This document shows, in pieces, positions 10,519 through 22,488 of a DNA stretch of 64,000 nt. This stretch comes from Cheiracanthium punctorium. Taxonomy: Eukaryota > Arthropoda > Arachnida > Araneae > Cheiracanthiidae. Position 1 is the first letter of the stretch, and each line of letters starts with the position of its first letter. Below the pieces are notes generated by a model, which had not been told where the DNA came from, ran no database searches, and saw only the letters and a program-made list of their open reading frames with translations. The DNA is taken from the NCBI GenBank assembly GCA_038373885.1, contig JAWZYV010019586.1, positions 124,001-188,000 on the forward strand, in the 5' to 3' direction. The translations under genes and the position numbers were made by a program.

Positions 10519-12399
10519 TTAAAATGCTGTTACAATAAATGTTACAATGCTGTCATTACCTTCAGGATTTAGAATTAAGTCGCTGACAAAGCAAGGAAGT
10601 TGGTCCCCTTCGAACCACTTAAATACGTAACGGTTTTCCATCTCCATCCAGCCATATTCAAGGGGATTTACTGATGTGGGCTCTTTCGCATGAGCATTTT
10701 TCCAAATGCTGGAAATATAATGCGTCCTTAAAACTTGTTGGTACAGTTCAGGTTTACACGGAGGGATCAAGCTTGCATCAAAGCTCCGGACTTTTTTATT
10801 AAAATTTTCGTTCATATCTACAGCCTTGTAGGAATTAACGAACAGTTGAAATCTCCCATCATCAACATCGATGGATTTTTTAGCATTGTACATACTGCAA
10901 GTGTACTTCTGGATAACATTAAACAGTTCACGTAAGGTATCCTCAGTCAGGCCAATGTCACCGAAAGCAGCGAATGCTTTTTGAAATTCAACGTTATTTT
11001 TTAGTAACGTGAAAGGTTTTTTTTTTGCCCCGATTATAAAAAGCTGGATTGAAATCACAACCAGTGAAAGCGTTGAAGCCAATTAAGCTTTTATCTAGAA
11101 GTGGACCAAGTTGTTTATATATTTTGCTGACATCAATAAACCTTTCGTTGTTTCCTGTCCCGGTTAGCATCCAAATGTGAGAAGAAGGATTTTTCAAGTT
11201 AACCATATTGCCCAGCATGATTATTAAAATATCAGTATCTGAACCTCTAATAACAATATTAGACTGATCAATAATGCTACAAGCATGGAAAACAATTTTA
11301 CTGTCTGCTTCTTCATGAGATTCACAACGCAAATCTTCGACGATACTTCACTCGACTTTGCCGTCATTGGATCTATATGAATAACAATTTTTGAAACTCA
11401 AATGGATCAGTTTATTTCCAATAAACGGCGCAACATCATCCGTTGCCCAATGTACAGTGAAAAATTCAATAAGAGCTTCCTTGAATTTGGTATTTCACAT
11501 TTCTTTCGTAAAGTCACTTGGTCTGATTTGGTCTGGTCCAGAAATCGAGTAATCAATTAGTGATGCTTCATGCCGAAGACTCCGCTCGTTGTCTTTGATG
11601 GAAGGGTACCAATATTGATCAAAGATAACATCTATTCTGGATGCTGAAAATTTAGTAATCATTTGCAAAAATTTCTTTGAAATATTACCAAAAGTCCTGG
11701 GTATTTCTTTCATAGCATGTAGAATAAAGAAACCGTCAATCAAATATATATCAGCGTGACTTGGAGGATCATGGTCGATTTTTGCCTCAAGAGATTTAGA
11801 AAGCGCTGACTTATCTGTTTTATGAATTCCTCCGTCCAAATGGCATAGAGAAAGAGGCACAGGAGTTATCGGATATGATAAAATTCTGAGGACATCGATC
11901 TTATAGTCCATTGATAGCCCCAACATGCGTCCAAATAAATCCCGCTGTATTTTGATTTCTTGATTTTTTCCACCAACTTTCACGTTTTTTTTTTTTCTAT
12001 CTGACTTGAAAAATTGCGAATTGGTATTTTCTTGATTGTTTTATCAAACCGGTTAATATCTGATGAACATTCAGAAATGAATGCTTTGCGTAGATCATCA
12101 CCAATCTTTTCAACGTTCAGAAGAAAGTCTTCTACTTGAACTGAAGCAGCTTTACCAGATGATATGTTAAACAATTGATTCGGAGGTAACTGGGCACTAA
12201 ATGGATTGATATATTGATCAAAAGATTTTACAAACTTTTCCAGTTGCTCGCAACTTTTTTTGATGTTCGATGGCTGTAACTCTGCTGAAAAATCTTGTTT
12301 TTTATTAATGCCTGTCTCTTCCAAAACGTGGGTGATAATAGTTGATCGAATATCATGACTGCGAGTCCAACGTTGACGAGCTGCGGTGGAATCTGTCAA
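10519..12399 (-). pseudogene. Broken transposon-borne gene with HEEAD/TGCD motifs (possible PIN-like nuclease)
   Basis: Four minus-strand open pieces join into one reading of about 627 codons. Breaks seen: a frame change at a run of A near 11985-11990; an in-frame TGA near 11495; an in-frame TGA near 11345; and a frame change at a second A-run near 11025-11035. Motifs in order include YLIDGFFILHAM, DVIFDQYW, SHEEADSKIVFHA, GSDTDILII, IWMLTGTG, GFNAFTGCD, FYNRGKKK and, near the C-terminus, WFEGDQLP. I recognise this motif set from an uncharacterised protein family common in invertebrate and cnidarian repeats. The spaced Asp/Glu residues suggest a PIN/FEN-like nuclease fold, which is inference. 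Two breaks lie in homopolymers, so some could be assembly errors. Confidence 0.65.
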
Positions 12400-12814
12400 A
12401 TGAGTGATTCCAGTTAGTCAAGAAAATATTTGACTAAAGAGATAGAGAGAGAGAGAGCATGTGGCGGATGTCAGTCCGTAGAGTTTTATATTTTCGTGAG
12501 GCGGTTCAGTGGTTTTCCAATAATAATCAAATCAGGTCTAATACAATCACATATAATTTATTTACATAATTCCTATATACAATTTATACGTTCAAAATAA
12601 TTAACAGATTCAATCTAATGCCCTTTTTGGGCCCCCAAGCAGAAATAGGTCTGCTCATCTACGAATCTATTCTCGAAGTGTCGAAGTTTTTCACGGTCAC
12701 CCAGGGGGGAAAGAACCGCGTGACGTCATCCAGCGCACGTGGTGCTACATGGGAAGCAAATTGCGTCAAGTATAAACTACTACTCTTACTTTACCACATG
12801 TTTTCTAAGCATAG

Positions 12815-13248
12815 ACTGCAGGTAATGTTTCGCTGTAAACCGGATAGTTACAACCGGACAAAATGTCAGCCATTTTCAATATTAGTTTAAAATAGTTCAA
12901 TAAATAATATATTAAAATGGCAGACGCCGTAAAATACTTTAAAAAATTTTTTTTTTTTCGAATTTTGAAAAGTGGCTGCCAGGATGTTGCAACCTTTAAA
13001 ATCAGCAGCCATAGTTATTTTTCAATTTTTCTAGAGGTATATTATAACATATTAAAACGGCAGACGCCGTAAAATACTTTAAAAATTTACTTAATTTTCA
13101 TACCTGACTCACCTGAGGGACCCCAAACCTACCGCGGCCGGGCTTAGCTAGTACCCATTGCTTGTTTACTGGGTATAGAAGTCTCACTGGACGAAATTTC
13201 AGATACCGCAAAAAATGTGTTGTCAGATTTAAGCTGGCTCTTAGACTA
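12815..13248 (-). repeat. Right terminal inverted repeat, uninterrupted
   Basis: Inverted partner of the left arm, with no insertions, so it serves as the empty-site reference. Confidence 0.85.
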
Positions 13249-14427
13249 TATTTCATTACATTGTTCTGTGAAATGAAAATATGTCCAATACTATTACATG
13301 GAAAAGTCTTTGAATTATCATTATTTTAATAGAATGCACTACCGACTCCCGTATTGCAGAGGTCGCGGGGTTTACAGTACGTCACTGTGTATGAGCATGA
13401 GCTCTAGATGATATTAGGGATCCGGCACTTTTCTTGCTAGAAATTAAGCCCTGCTTAAAGGTGACACAATAAATGACTCTGTGGTACAGTCGTCTAAAAA
13501 ACTTGAAGACGATTGCAGAAGCATATGTAATCCCTTTGAATCTAGATACAGCAAGGTATTTGAAGAAGGTTTTCTTTAATACAAATGCGATATGAGTTGG
13601 GATTTTTAAAAAAATGTTTTGACACAACATATTCAATCATATTAATGTATGCCTTTTATGAGAGTTGTAAATAATAAAATATACAGTAAATCGAAAAAAT
13701 AAACTCTTATTAAATAGATGACAGTACAAAACAGAGATAATTACTAAATAAATTTTAAAATATTTATACGGAAAATATTAGTACAAAATGAAAGTTGAAA
13801 GAATTTTTTTCCTAATTAGAACTACTGCACTACACTATACATCTCACTTAGGTCTTAACTAAAGACCTCAAAGATATTATGAGTGATATTTGTGGGAAAG
13901 ACCACCGCAGCCAGAGATTGTAAAAATTATATTCCTCTGTATATTAAAAAAAATGTGAGCAAGAAAGGAATGCCCTCTTATAGTTATCTGTTTCTTTTTA
14001 GTGACAAAATACATCAAGCGTAATGGCTGAACTTTAGAAGGAGATAAAATGGTATTCGTTGCAATAGCCAAAGTCAAAGAAACAATGGATTACACCATGA
14101 TGACAAAACGGCTATGATCACCGTCGTTTGCGAAGGCTTTCAATTTTTTTTTTCAGGATAACATCTTTAGTAATATCTTGTTCTCAGATTCTTATGATTT
14201 TATTAGATGGTGCAGATGGCTCCAGTTCCAGTATGTAGGCTGCGTACCAAGTATATAAAGATTTTTATCAACGAAAATCGCGATAAATGGATAAAATGTC
14301 TAACAAACAGCAACCTCTTTTACAGGAAATATAAATCTTCCAAAGGTGGGTCTTTTTATTTTGATTATTTTAATTTTACGTAAAATATTAGTAAATGTTA
14401 ACATGTGATTAACACACGTATACATAA
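13249..14427. other. No gene seen
   Basis: AT-rich; short minus-strand open frames lack any recognisable domain. Confidence 0.55.
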
Positions 14428-14694
14428 TACAGGGTGTCCAAAATGTGGTAACACGCTACAATTCTTTATCTAATAGAAATTGTTGCCACTGAAAATCGAA
14501 AAAATATTCAAAATAAGGTATGAAAAAAAGATTATTTTCGGAAAAAAAATCCTCTTGTTGATTTTTAAAAAATTACGCTTTTTAAATTTGTACACTAACC
14601 CCGAATCCAGTTAGTAAAATGTGCCTCATACTATAATGTGGAGATGTACAAATTCTCAGACTTTCATCATAAAACATCTCAGAGCTTTCTTTAA

Positions 14695-14969
14695 CCCATT
14701 CGTGCCTGGATATTTTTGCGACTTTCTTCGATTTTTGCTAACACCAGAAGTAATTGATAAATTTCTGATGTCAACTTTTTGAACAAGGGATGATTTCATT
14801 TAAAATCGTTATGTATAAAAATTGAAATGTCAACATCCTACTTGCCATATTAAAATATTTTGTGGAATTGAGGTTCAATACTCGCGAATAAAGGCTAGGA
14901 AAAATAAATAACGTTTTCGAATGATAGCGATAATGCCGTCCCAAAAAAGGGACGCTAGGCATAAATGGG
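14695..14969. mobile_element. TTAA-target miniature element, CCCATT-GTGCC family, copy 1
   Basis: 275 bp between TTAA 14691-14694 and 14970-14973. The ends are CCCATTCGTGCC and inverted CCCATTTATGCC. It is inserted inside a TA-target element; the related copy at 54.7-55.3 kb lacks it. Confidence 0.85.
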
Positions 14970-15310
14970 TTAAACAAATATAGTCAGGGGCTATACAGGA
15001 ACTTGAATGTAAACGTTTATTAGAAGCAAAACATTGTTTTCTTTCAAAATTTTTGTACAACCCCTGAAATGCGATCATCCGAACTGATATTTTTTCTTTC
15101 GAGGGCCATTGAAGAGTGATTAAGTCAGCGTATATTCTCTTCATATTTCTGACACTTTTTAGGCTATAATTATCAAATCTTGTACGTCCACTGATAAGTA
15201 AGTGTATTTGGCACATTTTATTAACTGAGAAATTTTTGGTACCGAGGTAGTATACAAATTTAAAAAGCGTATTTTATAAAAAATTAATGAGAGGACGTTC
15301 TTTTCCGAAC

Positions 15311-15545
15311 TTAGGGGGAGATTCAAGTGAAACGCGCGCGATCGAGTTCGAATCGAATTCTTTTAGCCCCCAGTTCCCAGTTCAGTCCCCAGAATGCTTC
15401 CAATGAACAAACTTATCGCGTTGTCACGTGATCAAAACACGATTGTTTTGTTTCAGTTGAATAAGAAACATTGATATATTTCGAATTTTACCCTGTTCAA
15501 CGCGGAAAACGTTCGAATTGTGTTTCACTTGAATCTCGCCCTTAA
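15311..15545. mobile_element. Miniature element with GAGATTCAAGTGAAAC inverted ends
   Basis: The left end TTAGGGGGAGATTCAAGTGA mirrors the right end TTAAGGGCGAGATTCAAGTG, each continuing with AAAC. TTAA is clear on the right and TTAG stands on the left, so a TTAA target is likely. It is inserted within copy A of the TA element. Confidence 0.7.
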
Positions 15546-15652
15546 TCTTTTTCCATACCTTATTTTAAGCGTCTTTTCAATTTACGTTGCCCACTTGTCT
15601 CTACTAGATAAAGAATTAAAGCGTGTTACCGCCTTTTGGGGACATCTTTATA

Positions 15653-16086
15653 CAGGGTGAATCTAAACTCTTGGTCAAAACTTTAGGAGGTGATAGGGCA
15701 CATAATAAGGAATCAAAACCACATAGCAATGTATGGCTGGCAACATCGTCTTCAAGTAGCTGTTAATAATCACTTTGGAAAAAGTGCTGAAACAACAGTG
15801 CAGTTTCCTACCATTGTTCGTCAGAAACTAATGTATTTTTCTCCGAAAACAGAAGACTAAAATTCATAGTTTAAAAATTCTATTTTATTTCACGGATGGA
15901 GACGAGCCTATTGTTTATGAAACTTGGTTAAGAAATTAGACGAACACTTCAATACTTTTCACAAAGTGATTATTACCGGTTAAGTGGAAACTGCGTTTTT
16001 GACCCCACATTGCAATGCCATTCTGATTCCTTATTACGTGCCCTATCACCCCTTACAGTTTTGCCCAAGAGTTTAGATTTACCTTG
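15653..16086. mobile_element. TA-target miniature element CAGGGTGAATCTAAAC
   Basis: 434 bp flanked by TA. The ends CAGGGTGAATCTAAACTCTT and inverted CAAGGTAAATCTAAACTCTT continue as an imperfect inverted repeat for roughly 75 bp (GATAGGGCAC-TAATAAGGAATCA). It lies directly next to copy A of the other TA element. Confidence 0.8.
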
Positions 16087-16088
16087 TA

Positions 16089-16711
16089 TACCGCAAAATT
16101 AAAATAAACTGACGACCTAAACATACCATCATACCACCAAAAATCAGTGAAACAGTGGCTAGTCACATGGATTTAAACCAAATCACAAGAAAAGTATAAT
16201 TTAAGTTTATAGATTGGGAAAAGAAAATAGTTACAATTGCTGCGGCTCTCCCCAAGGGGCCATAAACAGCATACTGTAAATATAAAACAAAAATAACATG
16301 ATTACAGATAATCGTTTAACAAAAAGCTCAATATTCCATTTGGGGCCCAATCCTACCACAGAAGACATGGCAAAGAGAAAGATGCGACCTCAAATGAAGC
16401 ACTCCAAACGATGCCAGTTTGTGAAAAATAATACTTTAACGTATAATGCTGCCGAATTAAGAAAAAAATTCAGACATTAGTTTTAAACATCAATTAACTA
16501 AAGATCAATAAATTAATAAGCAACTTTAATTATTAAAAAATACGTTTGCTGTAATATTCAGAAGTATAATTTAAACCATACTATGCTGACTTTGGATATT
16601 AAGAGTAATAATAATTGGATACTATAAATTAACAAAGTAATATCACGAACAACTAGAACTATAATAAAAAATTTATGCGCAAACTACCACAGTACAGTTA
16701 TTCTTAAGTGT
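16089..16711. other. No gene recognised
   Basis: A 60-residue basic open frame (16298-16480) follows an acceptor-like TTACAG. It has no domain, TATA or clear partner exon, so it is not called. Confidence 0.5.
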
Positions 16712-16875
16712 ACCAATAATTATATATTTAGACTAATTATTCTTGTTTGTGATACATGTTAATGTTATTTGCTATAACATATGATACAAAAAATATTAAC
16801 ATATACAACAGCCAAGAATAATTAATCTAAATATGCAATTATTGATCCATATTTGTAACCAAAATATGGATCAAC
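16712..16875. repeat. AT-rich foldbacks
   Basis: A roughly 60-bp imperfect inverted repeat (CCAATAATTATATATTTAGA against CCAATAATTGCATATTTAGA) is followed directly by a 13-bp perfect hairpin TTGATCCATATTT. A third related stretch (TTCTTGGTTGTGATATACAT) lies near 16970. Confidence 0.6.
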
Positions 16876-16999
16876 ATAATACCAACACATATTGCTAATA
16901 TTATAGCATATTTGCCAATCATATTTAATTCAAAATATCTGCTGATCTAACACATTGATTCTTGGTTGTGATATACATTAATATTATTTGAGATAACGA

Positions 17000-19900
17000 T
17001 GAAGTCATGTTCCCTATTATAAAAGTCATCATTTTTCTTTTAAAAAATAAGATAAGAAAAGATTATTTATTCGGTCACAGGGGACTCGCACTTTAATGTA
17101 AGAAAATTGTTCGGTGAATCACGATTCCCTCCCCAACATGAATTTATAATAAAGCATTTAATTCAAGCACGTACACGTACAGCCTGAAAAATAAAATGAG
17201 TTACGGAATATTATGTCATCATGAAGCTATTTAAAACAATATTTGTCGTTACAATTAAGAAAATCATTATAATCTTCTGATTTAAGCATTTTTTAATGCT
17301 TAGTTTTTGAACACACCATTGTTGTAAAATTGTGACAAAGTGTAATGTATTATTTTTTAAAGTTTGTAGCAATTTAAAACATCTTTCAAAAATATAAAAA
17401 TAATTTATATGTTGATGGAAAAATATTCATGTAGTTAAAATGGATGCAAAAAATATTGAAAATTATAGCTAAAAAGCTTTTCAAAATGTCAAAAAAAATA
17501 CTGTATCCCTCATTCTTAATTTTTTTTATTAATAATACTCTATGAAAATATTTTTAATATATGTATCATGTTTAATTTAGCATTTTCGTATATAACACAA
17601 TCGGTTATTTAAGAATAGATTTCGCATTCTATTTTCAAACTTGTGCGTGCGAGTGGAATTTAAATCAGCAGTGGCAGCTTGTGACATGATTCAGTGGTGG
17701 GCCCTGATCATACCTTAAAATTCTATTACGGTGTCAATAATTTGGTCTTTTTCGCTGAAAATAATTAAATAGGCATGTCAATAATTTATTCATCTCCATG
17801 TACTTATCTAGTTCATTCATGTCAATAATATGGTAAAAAATTGCAGCTGAATTTCCCGCTTATAAAATGGGAAAATGTATTCAATTGACCGAAATAATGG
17901 GCGGAATATGAAGTGTAGACCTTGTCTATAAAGAAAAACGTAAGAATCAAGATTGATTTATAAATAAGAAAGTTATTAAGAAAATAACGAAAAATTCTCA
18001 TTGAAGTGTCGATAGTTGGTGTTATTACCCCATGTATCCAAATTATGATAAAAGTAAAGAAAAAATCTTTTCATCATTTAATAAACATAAAATGTTTTTA
18101 TAAATCATTGAGTGGGTTTGTTTGTTGTACTTAAGCGTTGCCTGTGTAAAACAAGCGCATGGCTTCTAAGTTATTATAACTGAAATCAATAACAACAGTA
18201 TTTCATACAACTATTATTTCTCTAAAGATACATTACAAAGATTTAAGTTTTAAATTCTGAAGAGTAAGTGCAGTCTAGGATCGATTTCTGTTATTGTTTT
18301 ACGGCTTCATACAAGGTTCAGAATGACGATAGAGCTAAATTTTGCATATTTACGTTTTGAAATTATCATGCAACGTTACTAAAATTATTGCAATCAGACG
18401 TTACTAGACAGAGAATATTTTTGACGTTTTCTTCATTTTTTTTAGTAAATTATATTGGCAAAATGATTCCCAACTATTAATGAGTTTAATGAGCAGTTAA
18501 TTTTATAATTCAACGACGAATAAATATTATGGTAACTTTTTTCTGTTTCGTACATTTTTTTATCACATTAAGCCCTCAAATCCCGAGAATGCGACAAATT
18601 CGTGTGGAAAAACTGAGACGCTCAAACTATGTAGAATATTTTAGATAAATAGAACTGGGTTAAATTTACTTCTCTCTGCAAAAATATAATACCTAAAAAG
18701 GTATTGGGTTCTCTTTGACGTACAGACAAAAGAAAGGCCTTGTTTTACTCCAGTAAATCTTTTCTATTAATGTTTATAGTCATTTTCTCCTTAAAGAAGT
18801 CATCTGCTGTCAAGAAAAAAAAAAGCTAAAAAATTAATGAATTTTTAAAAGACTCGTGCAGGAGTTATAAACTTCTGAAAAATTAATTTTCTTAAGTTAA
18901 AGAGAAAATTTGAGTTATGAATCATAATTCCTAAAATATTGAGTGAATTTCTTTTTTACTTAAAAAAAAGGAAAGAAACAAAATGCACGAAAGACAAATA
19001 AATAACCATAATGCCATTTAATCGATTATATATATTTTTATACCGGTTATGAGTCATTAAAGTACATCTCAAACAAACAGTACTAAGGACATGCATAGAG
19101 TTTGCATTCATTCGAATTATTATGTTTTAATTTCCCAGAAAAATATTTTGATTCTATTTTGACCAGTAGCGTAGAAAATATATATATATATATCAACATA
19201 TATAGTTAAAATCTAACTACAAGGGATTATTTCTTGGATTCCACGCTTCTGCACATTATAAATTTAGTTTTCTTGTATGAGAGATAAATAATGATATAGT
19301 TTGCAATCCCGTGATGTAGAGCAACGAACTTTTCATATCGAGAGTGAACGAGTATCAATAAATTGAATAAAAAATGGCTTGAAATGGAATTTTCAAATTA
19401 AAATAAATATGCAGATAGCCCTTCATTTTTTTTGGGGGGGGGATAAATTGCACATAACAGCTGTGCTAACAAGAACTTGAACTTCATTGAATTATTCTTG
19501 AATGCTGCCGTTACTTTGATTATGATTCGATGCTTTCAAAACTTTTACAGAATATGCTTTGAATTTAATATAATAAGGATAAGGAATTTTAAAAAATGAA
19601 ACATCCAAAAATTGCTGAAATTATAAAGCATTCTTTGTTTAGTTGATGTATTCAACACAATGATAGAATCGTAAAAGCTCTAACCTCCGACTACCGCGAT
19701 TCGAATCGGTATAGAATCTAACTAAATAGTCAAGATCTTCAGCTTTTATACGAAGAGCATGTAAAGGGGTACAGAGAGCTGACGAGTCGTTGGGAAAGCG
19801 TATTCAGCTATTGTTTAATCGCTAAGTAATTACAACTTTTGAATAAAAACGAAATTCCAAAGAAATGTTACAGAATTCTAATTGCATGACTAAACAAACC

Positions 19901-20245
19901 GGTGAACGGGTCAATGTCAAACGGGAAAAAACTTCTTATAAATGGAAGAAGAAAAAAGTAAAACAATTCACGAATTTTTTCACAAGTTCGGAAAATGCAG
20001 TTAAAAAAGCGTGCACGATTTGCTTCATGTATTCGCCTTTGATCTCTATTGTACCTATATTTGCAATGTCTAAAAGAAGAACTAGATTTGAACCTTGACA
20101 TGAAAAAGTGTAGAGCTTTTACTGTAAAATTGGTAATAAAAAAGTTTTCTTGCATTGTAACAATAGATTTCAACACTTGTTCTCTGAGGAAATGGAAAAG
20201 TGGTACCACATTCGAATTTCTAAAAATCAAGCGATGGAAGATTCG
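17000..20245. other. Long gene-free stretch before His-rich gene 2
   Basis: AT-rich sequence with (TA)n near 19176 and G9 at 19434-19442. Overlapping open frames on both strands at 19865-20290 look like chance; no family member or other gene was recognised. Confidence 0.55.
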
Positions 20246-20253
20246 TATATAAG
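20246..20253 (+). promoter_or_regulatory. TATA box of His-rich gene 2
   Basis: TATATAAG lies 118 bp before the ATG at 20364. Confidence 0.65.
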
Positions 20254-20363
20254 CATTAGTCACATGCTGGAGAGACATTCCGTCCAAGTTCTTCCCTCTA
20301 GGATAGAAGGCGACTTATTTCCATTTCTACTCTGAAAAGTTTCCATCGTCAGTATTCAGAAAA

Positions 20364-20657
20364 ATGAAGCCTGCAACTATTGTTTTCGTTCTCTTCTGCA
20401 TTGAAGCCCTTGTTATGTTTGCATCGGGTAATCCAACACCTGAAGTAGAAGCCAGACATCATCACCATGGACACCATCATCACGGACATCATCATCACCA
20501 TGAGCATCATGATCACCATCATGACCATCATCATGATCACCATCATGACCATCACCACCATCATGATCATCACCACGGACATGACCATCACCATGGACAT
20601 CACCATCATCATGGTCATCATCATGGTCATCATCATCATCATGGGCATCATCATTAG
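20364..20657 (+). CDS. Secreted histidine-rich peptide, array gene 2
   Basis: The 97-residue precursor has a signal peptide ending near residue 22 (MKPATIVFVLFCIEALVMFA then SG) and a short segment NPTPEVEAR. The 66-residue tract contains about 52 His. It opens with Gly-spaced blocks, moves to an Asp/Glu-spaced middle (HHHD repeats) and ends with Gly-spaced HHHHHG and HHHG blocks. VEAR has Glu at -3 and Arg at -1 relative to the first His, fitting the spider-type precursor cleavage motif. There is no C-terminal Lys, unlike genes 3-5 and 7. TATA is 118 bp upstream and AATAAA 96 bp downstream of the stop. Function is unknown; extracellular metal binding is the obvious inference. Confidence 0.9.
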   Translation: MKPATIVFVLFCIEALVMFASGNPTPEVEARHHHHGHHHHGHHHHHEHHDHHHDHHHDHHHDHHHHHDHHHGHDHHHGHHHHHGHHHGHHHHHGHHH

Positions 20658-20752
20658 GACAGGGAGAAAGCTCAGAGTTGAATTATCAGATTTGCCAAAA
20701 AATATATATTTAGTGTCTGAATTACCCATTTCTGTTGCTATAATGACGAAAG

Positions 20753-20758
20753 AATAAA
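20753..20758 (+). terminator. Polyadenylation signal of His-rich gene 2
   Basis: AATAAA lies 96 bp after the stop codon. Confidence 0.6.
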
Positions 20759-20977
20759 ATCGAAATTTACTTGCATATTCTTTGGGTTTTACTCTTGCAA
20801 ATTATACTCATTTAATAATGATCATAATATGGTAATAATAACACAACTTTGATAAAATTACAATTATTTCTAAATCTACTTCATTGAAGTTCAGAAAACT
20901 GATAGGTACTTAAATTTATCTCACAGTGACGCTAGAGCAAACTATTTTCTATTTTCGACTGACTTTTATTAATTTTA

Positions 20978-21126
20978 AAACAAGATATCATTTTGACCAA
21001 AGTCAAAATGATATCTTGTTTACATATAAAAAGTAAAAATTACATGTAAGAAGTAAAATTATTTTCATGCTACCCAATTCATGCTACAGAATTACATGTA
21101 AGAAGTAAAATTATTTTCATGCTACC
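20978..21126. repeat. 20-bp perfect palindrome plus 52-bp tandem duplication
   Basis: AAACAAGATATCATTTTGAC and its exact complement flank CAAA (20978-21021). ATTACATGTAAGAAGTAAAA and what follows is repeated 52 bp later (21039 and 21091). Confidence 0.85.
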
Positions 21127-21991
21127 TAATCGTCTCTTTAAAAAACTACTCTGATCAAACACATTGGAGCTATGTAAAAGGAAGTTTTATTAATTATGAT
21201 TTAAACTGTCAGAAATGATTTACTCTCTATTTAATAACAAGTCATTTTTTTACATAAAATACACTTACACATAGAATTATACATAATAACAAATAAAAAG
21301 TGTATAATTATTTATTTTTTTACACACTACAAAAACAAAGTTAAAATTAAAATAATTTTTTTTAATCATGCATACGTAGATATTAAAAATTATAAGCAAT
21401 TTTCTAAAACTGTTATAAAAGAGAAAGAGATGAAAAACGTGATACATTTTATTAATTTTTTTCAAATCCTATTTTAAGAAATCGGTGGATAAAGAAACAG
21501 CATTAAGAAATTTTCCAATGAGTAAAGATTTCAAAATGCTAACAGTAGTAAGTTGCTTTATTAGTAATGTTTCTAAAACTTTCGACTTTTTAATTTGTAA
21601 AAATAAATAAATAAATATGTAAGTAAGTAAATACATAAAACAGCAGATGAGAGAAGGAAATGAGAGTTTAGAAGTTTCATTTTAACTATAATAGTAGAAG
21701 TAGGGGGGGGGGCAATATCTCAGTTGATACAGACCAATAGAAATTTTTGTAAATAATTTTTAACGTTTTCTTCATTAAATGGTTTGGATTTTTCACAAAA
21801 CAGCTTGGAAAGCTAAATTTACATTTCAGTAGAAAAATTAGAATTCAAACTGCAATTCTGTATAATCCGCCACACGGACGATCATCATTTTTCAAACCAA
21901 CTTCAAAATTTCAGCGAAAACTGTTGAGTATTTACGTAGACAAGTATCAAGATAAAAAAAAATATGAACACTCGTTATGGAAAAATGACTT
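21127..21991. other. No gene seen
   Basis: AT-rich, with a G10 tract at 21703-21712. Confidence 0.6.
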
Positions 21992-21995
21992 TTAA

Positions 21996-22484
21996 CCCTT
22001 TAACGCGCAGTGTTCCCGCTCTGGGAACACCCAACTCTGACGTTTTGACTGCTGCCAGCCACGAAGAATAGATTTGATTACTATAAAAATAGTTGCGGGT
22101 GACATAGCTCCACGAGAATCTTTTACTTTTTAGCACGTCATTTCCCGTAAAGAAATTGTCACGATTATTTTTAACAGCAGTGACATCTGCTGAAAAATGG
22201 AAGAATGCGAGAACAGCTGGATACATTGCACAATGCTGAAAAAAGGGCAGCCGTTGCCATCGCTCGAATTAACTACCAGCAAGATGGCGGACGATCGAAA
22301 CGTTCATCGCGTGCCACAGATCTAGAGACCCTTTTTTGACGACAGCTGGCTGTGCGTGCACAGCCAGCGCACATCGCGTGCCACACGCGATGAACGTTTC
22401 GGTCGTCCGCCATCTTGCTGGTAGTTAATTCGAGCGATGGCAACGGCTGCCCTTTTTTCAGCATTAGGGTTGCACCTCAAAGGG
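21996..22484. mobile_element. TTAA-target miniature element, CCCTTTAACGCGC family, copy 2
   Basis: 489 bp, TTAA at 21992-21995 and 22485-22488, with the same ends and internal stem as the copy at 2300. The central stem region is expanded by repeated CGCGATGAACGTTTCG units. Confidence 0.85.
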
Positions 22485-22488
22485 TTAA

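Larger units (their letters stand above)
9013..13248 (-). mobile_element. 4.2-kb transposon with 433-bp terminal inverted repeats
   Basis: The outer 433 bp at each end are inverted copies. The right arm is 12815-13248. The left arm is 9013-10102, which becomes about 433 bp once a 569-bp hAT insertion and a 78-bp hairpin insertion are removed. Both arms run inward from GTCTAAGAGCCAGCTTAAAT to TTACAGCGAAACATTACCTG. TA flanks both ends. The inside carries a single broken gene on the minus strand (10519-12399). I cannot assign the superfamily. The right arm shows what the left arm looked like before the two insertions, which makes both insertions precise. Confidence 0.85.
14430..15648. mobile_element. 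TA-target element CAGGGTGTCC, copy A, hosting two nested insertions
   Basis: The ends read TACAGGGTGTCCAAAATG-GGTAACACGCT and the inverse of AGCGTGTTACCGCC-TTTTGGGGACATC. Homology with copy B (54683-55337) runs through the interior (TCATAAAACATCTCAGAG, TAAGTCAGC-TATATTC, ATATTTCTGACACTT, GATAAAGAATTAAA). Two segments absent from B are insertions: 14695-14969 and about 15311-15545. Confidence 0.75.

Noticed and set aside
16298..16480. 60-residue basic open frame after an acceptor-like TTACAG
   Set aside because: No partner exon, promoter or family recognised.
19690..19725. tRNA-like GATTCGAATC stretch
   Set aside because: No paired arms or A box at the right distance. No true tRNA gene was found anywhere in the window.
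19868..20287. 139-residue minus-strand open frame upstream of gene 2
   Set aside because: No recognisable domain; it overlaps the gene 2 promoter and open frames on the + strand, so it is likely chance in low-stop sequence.
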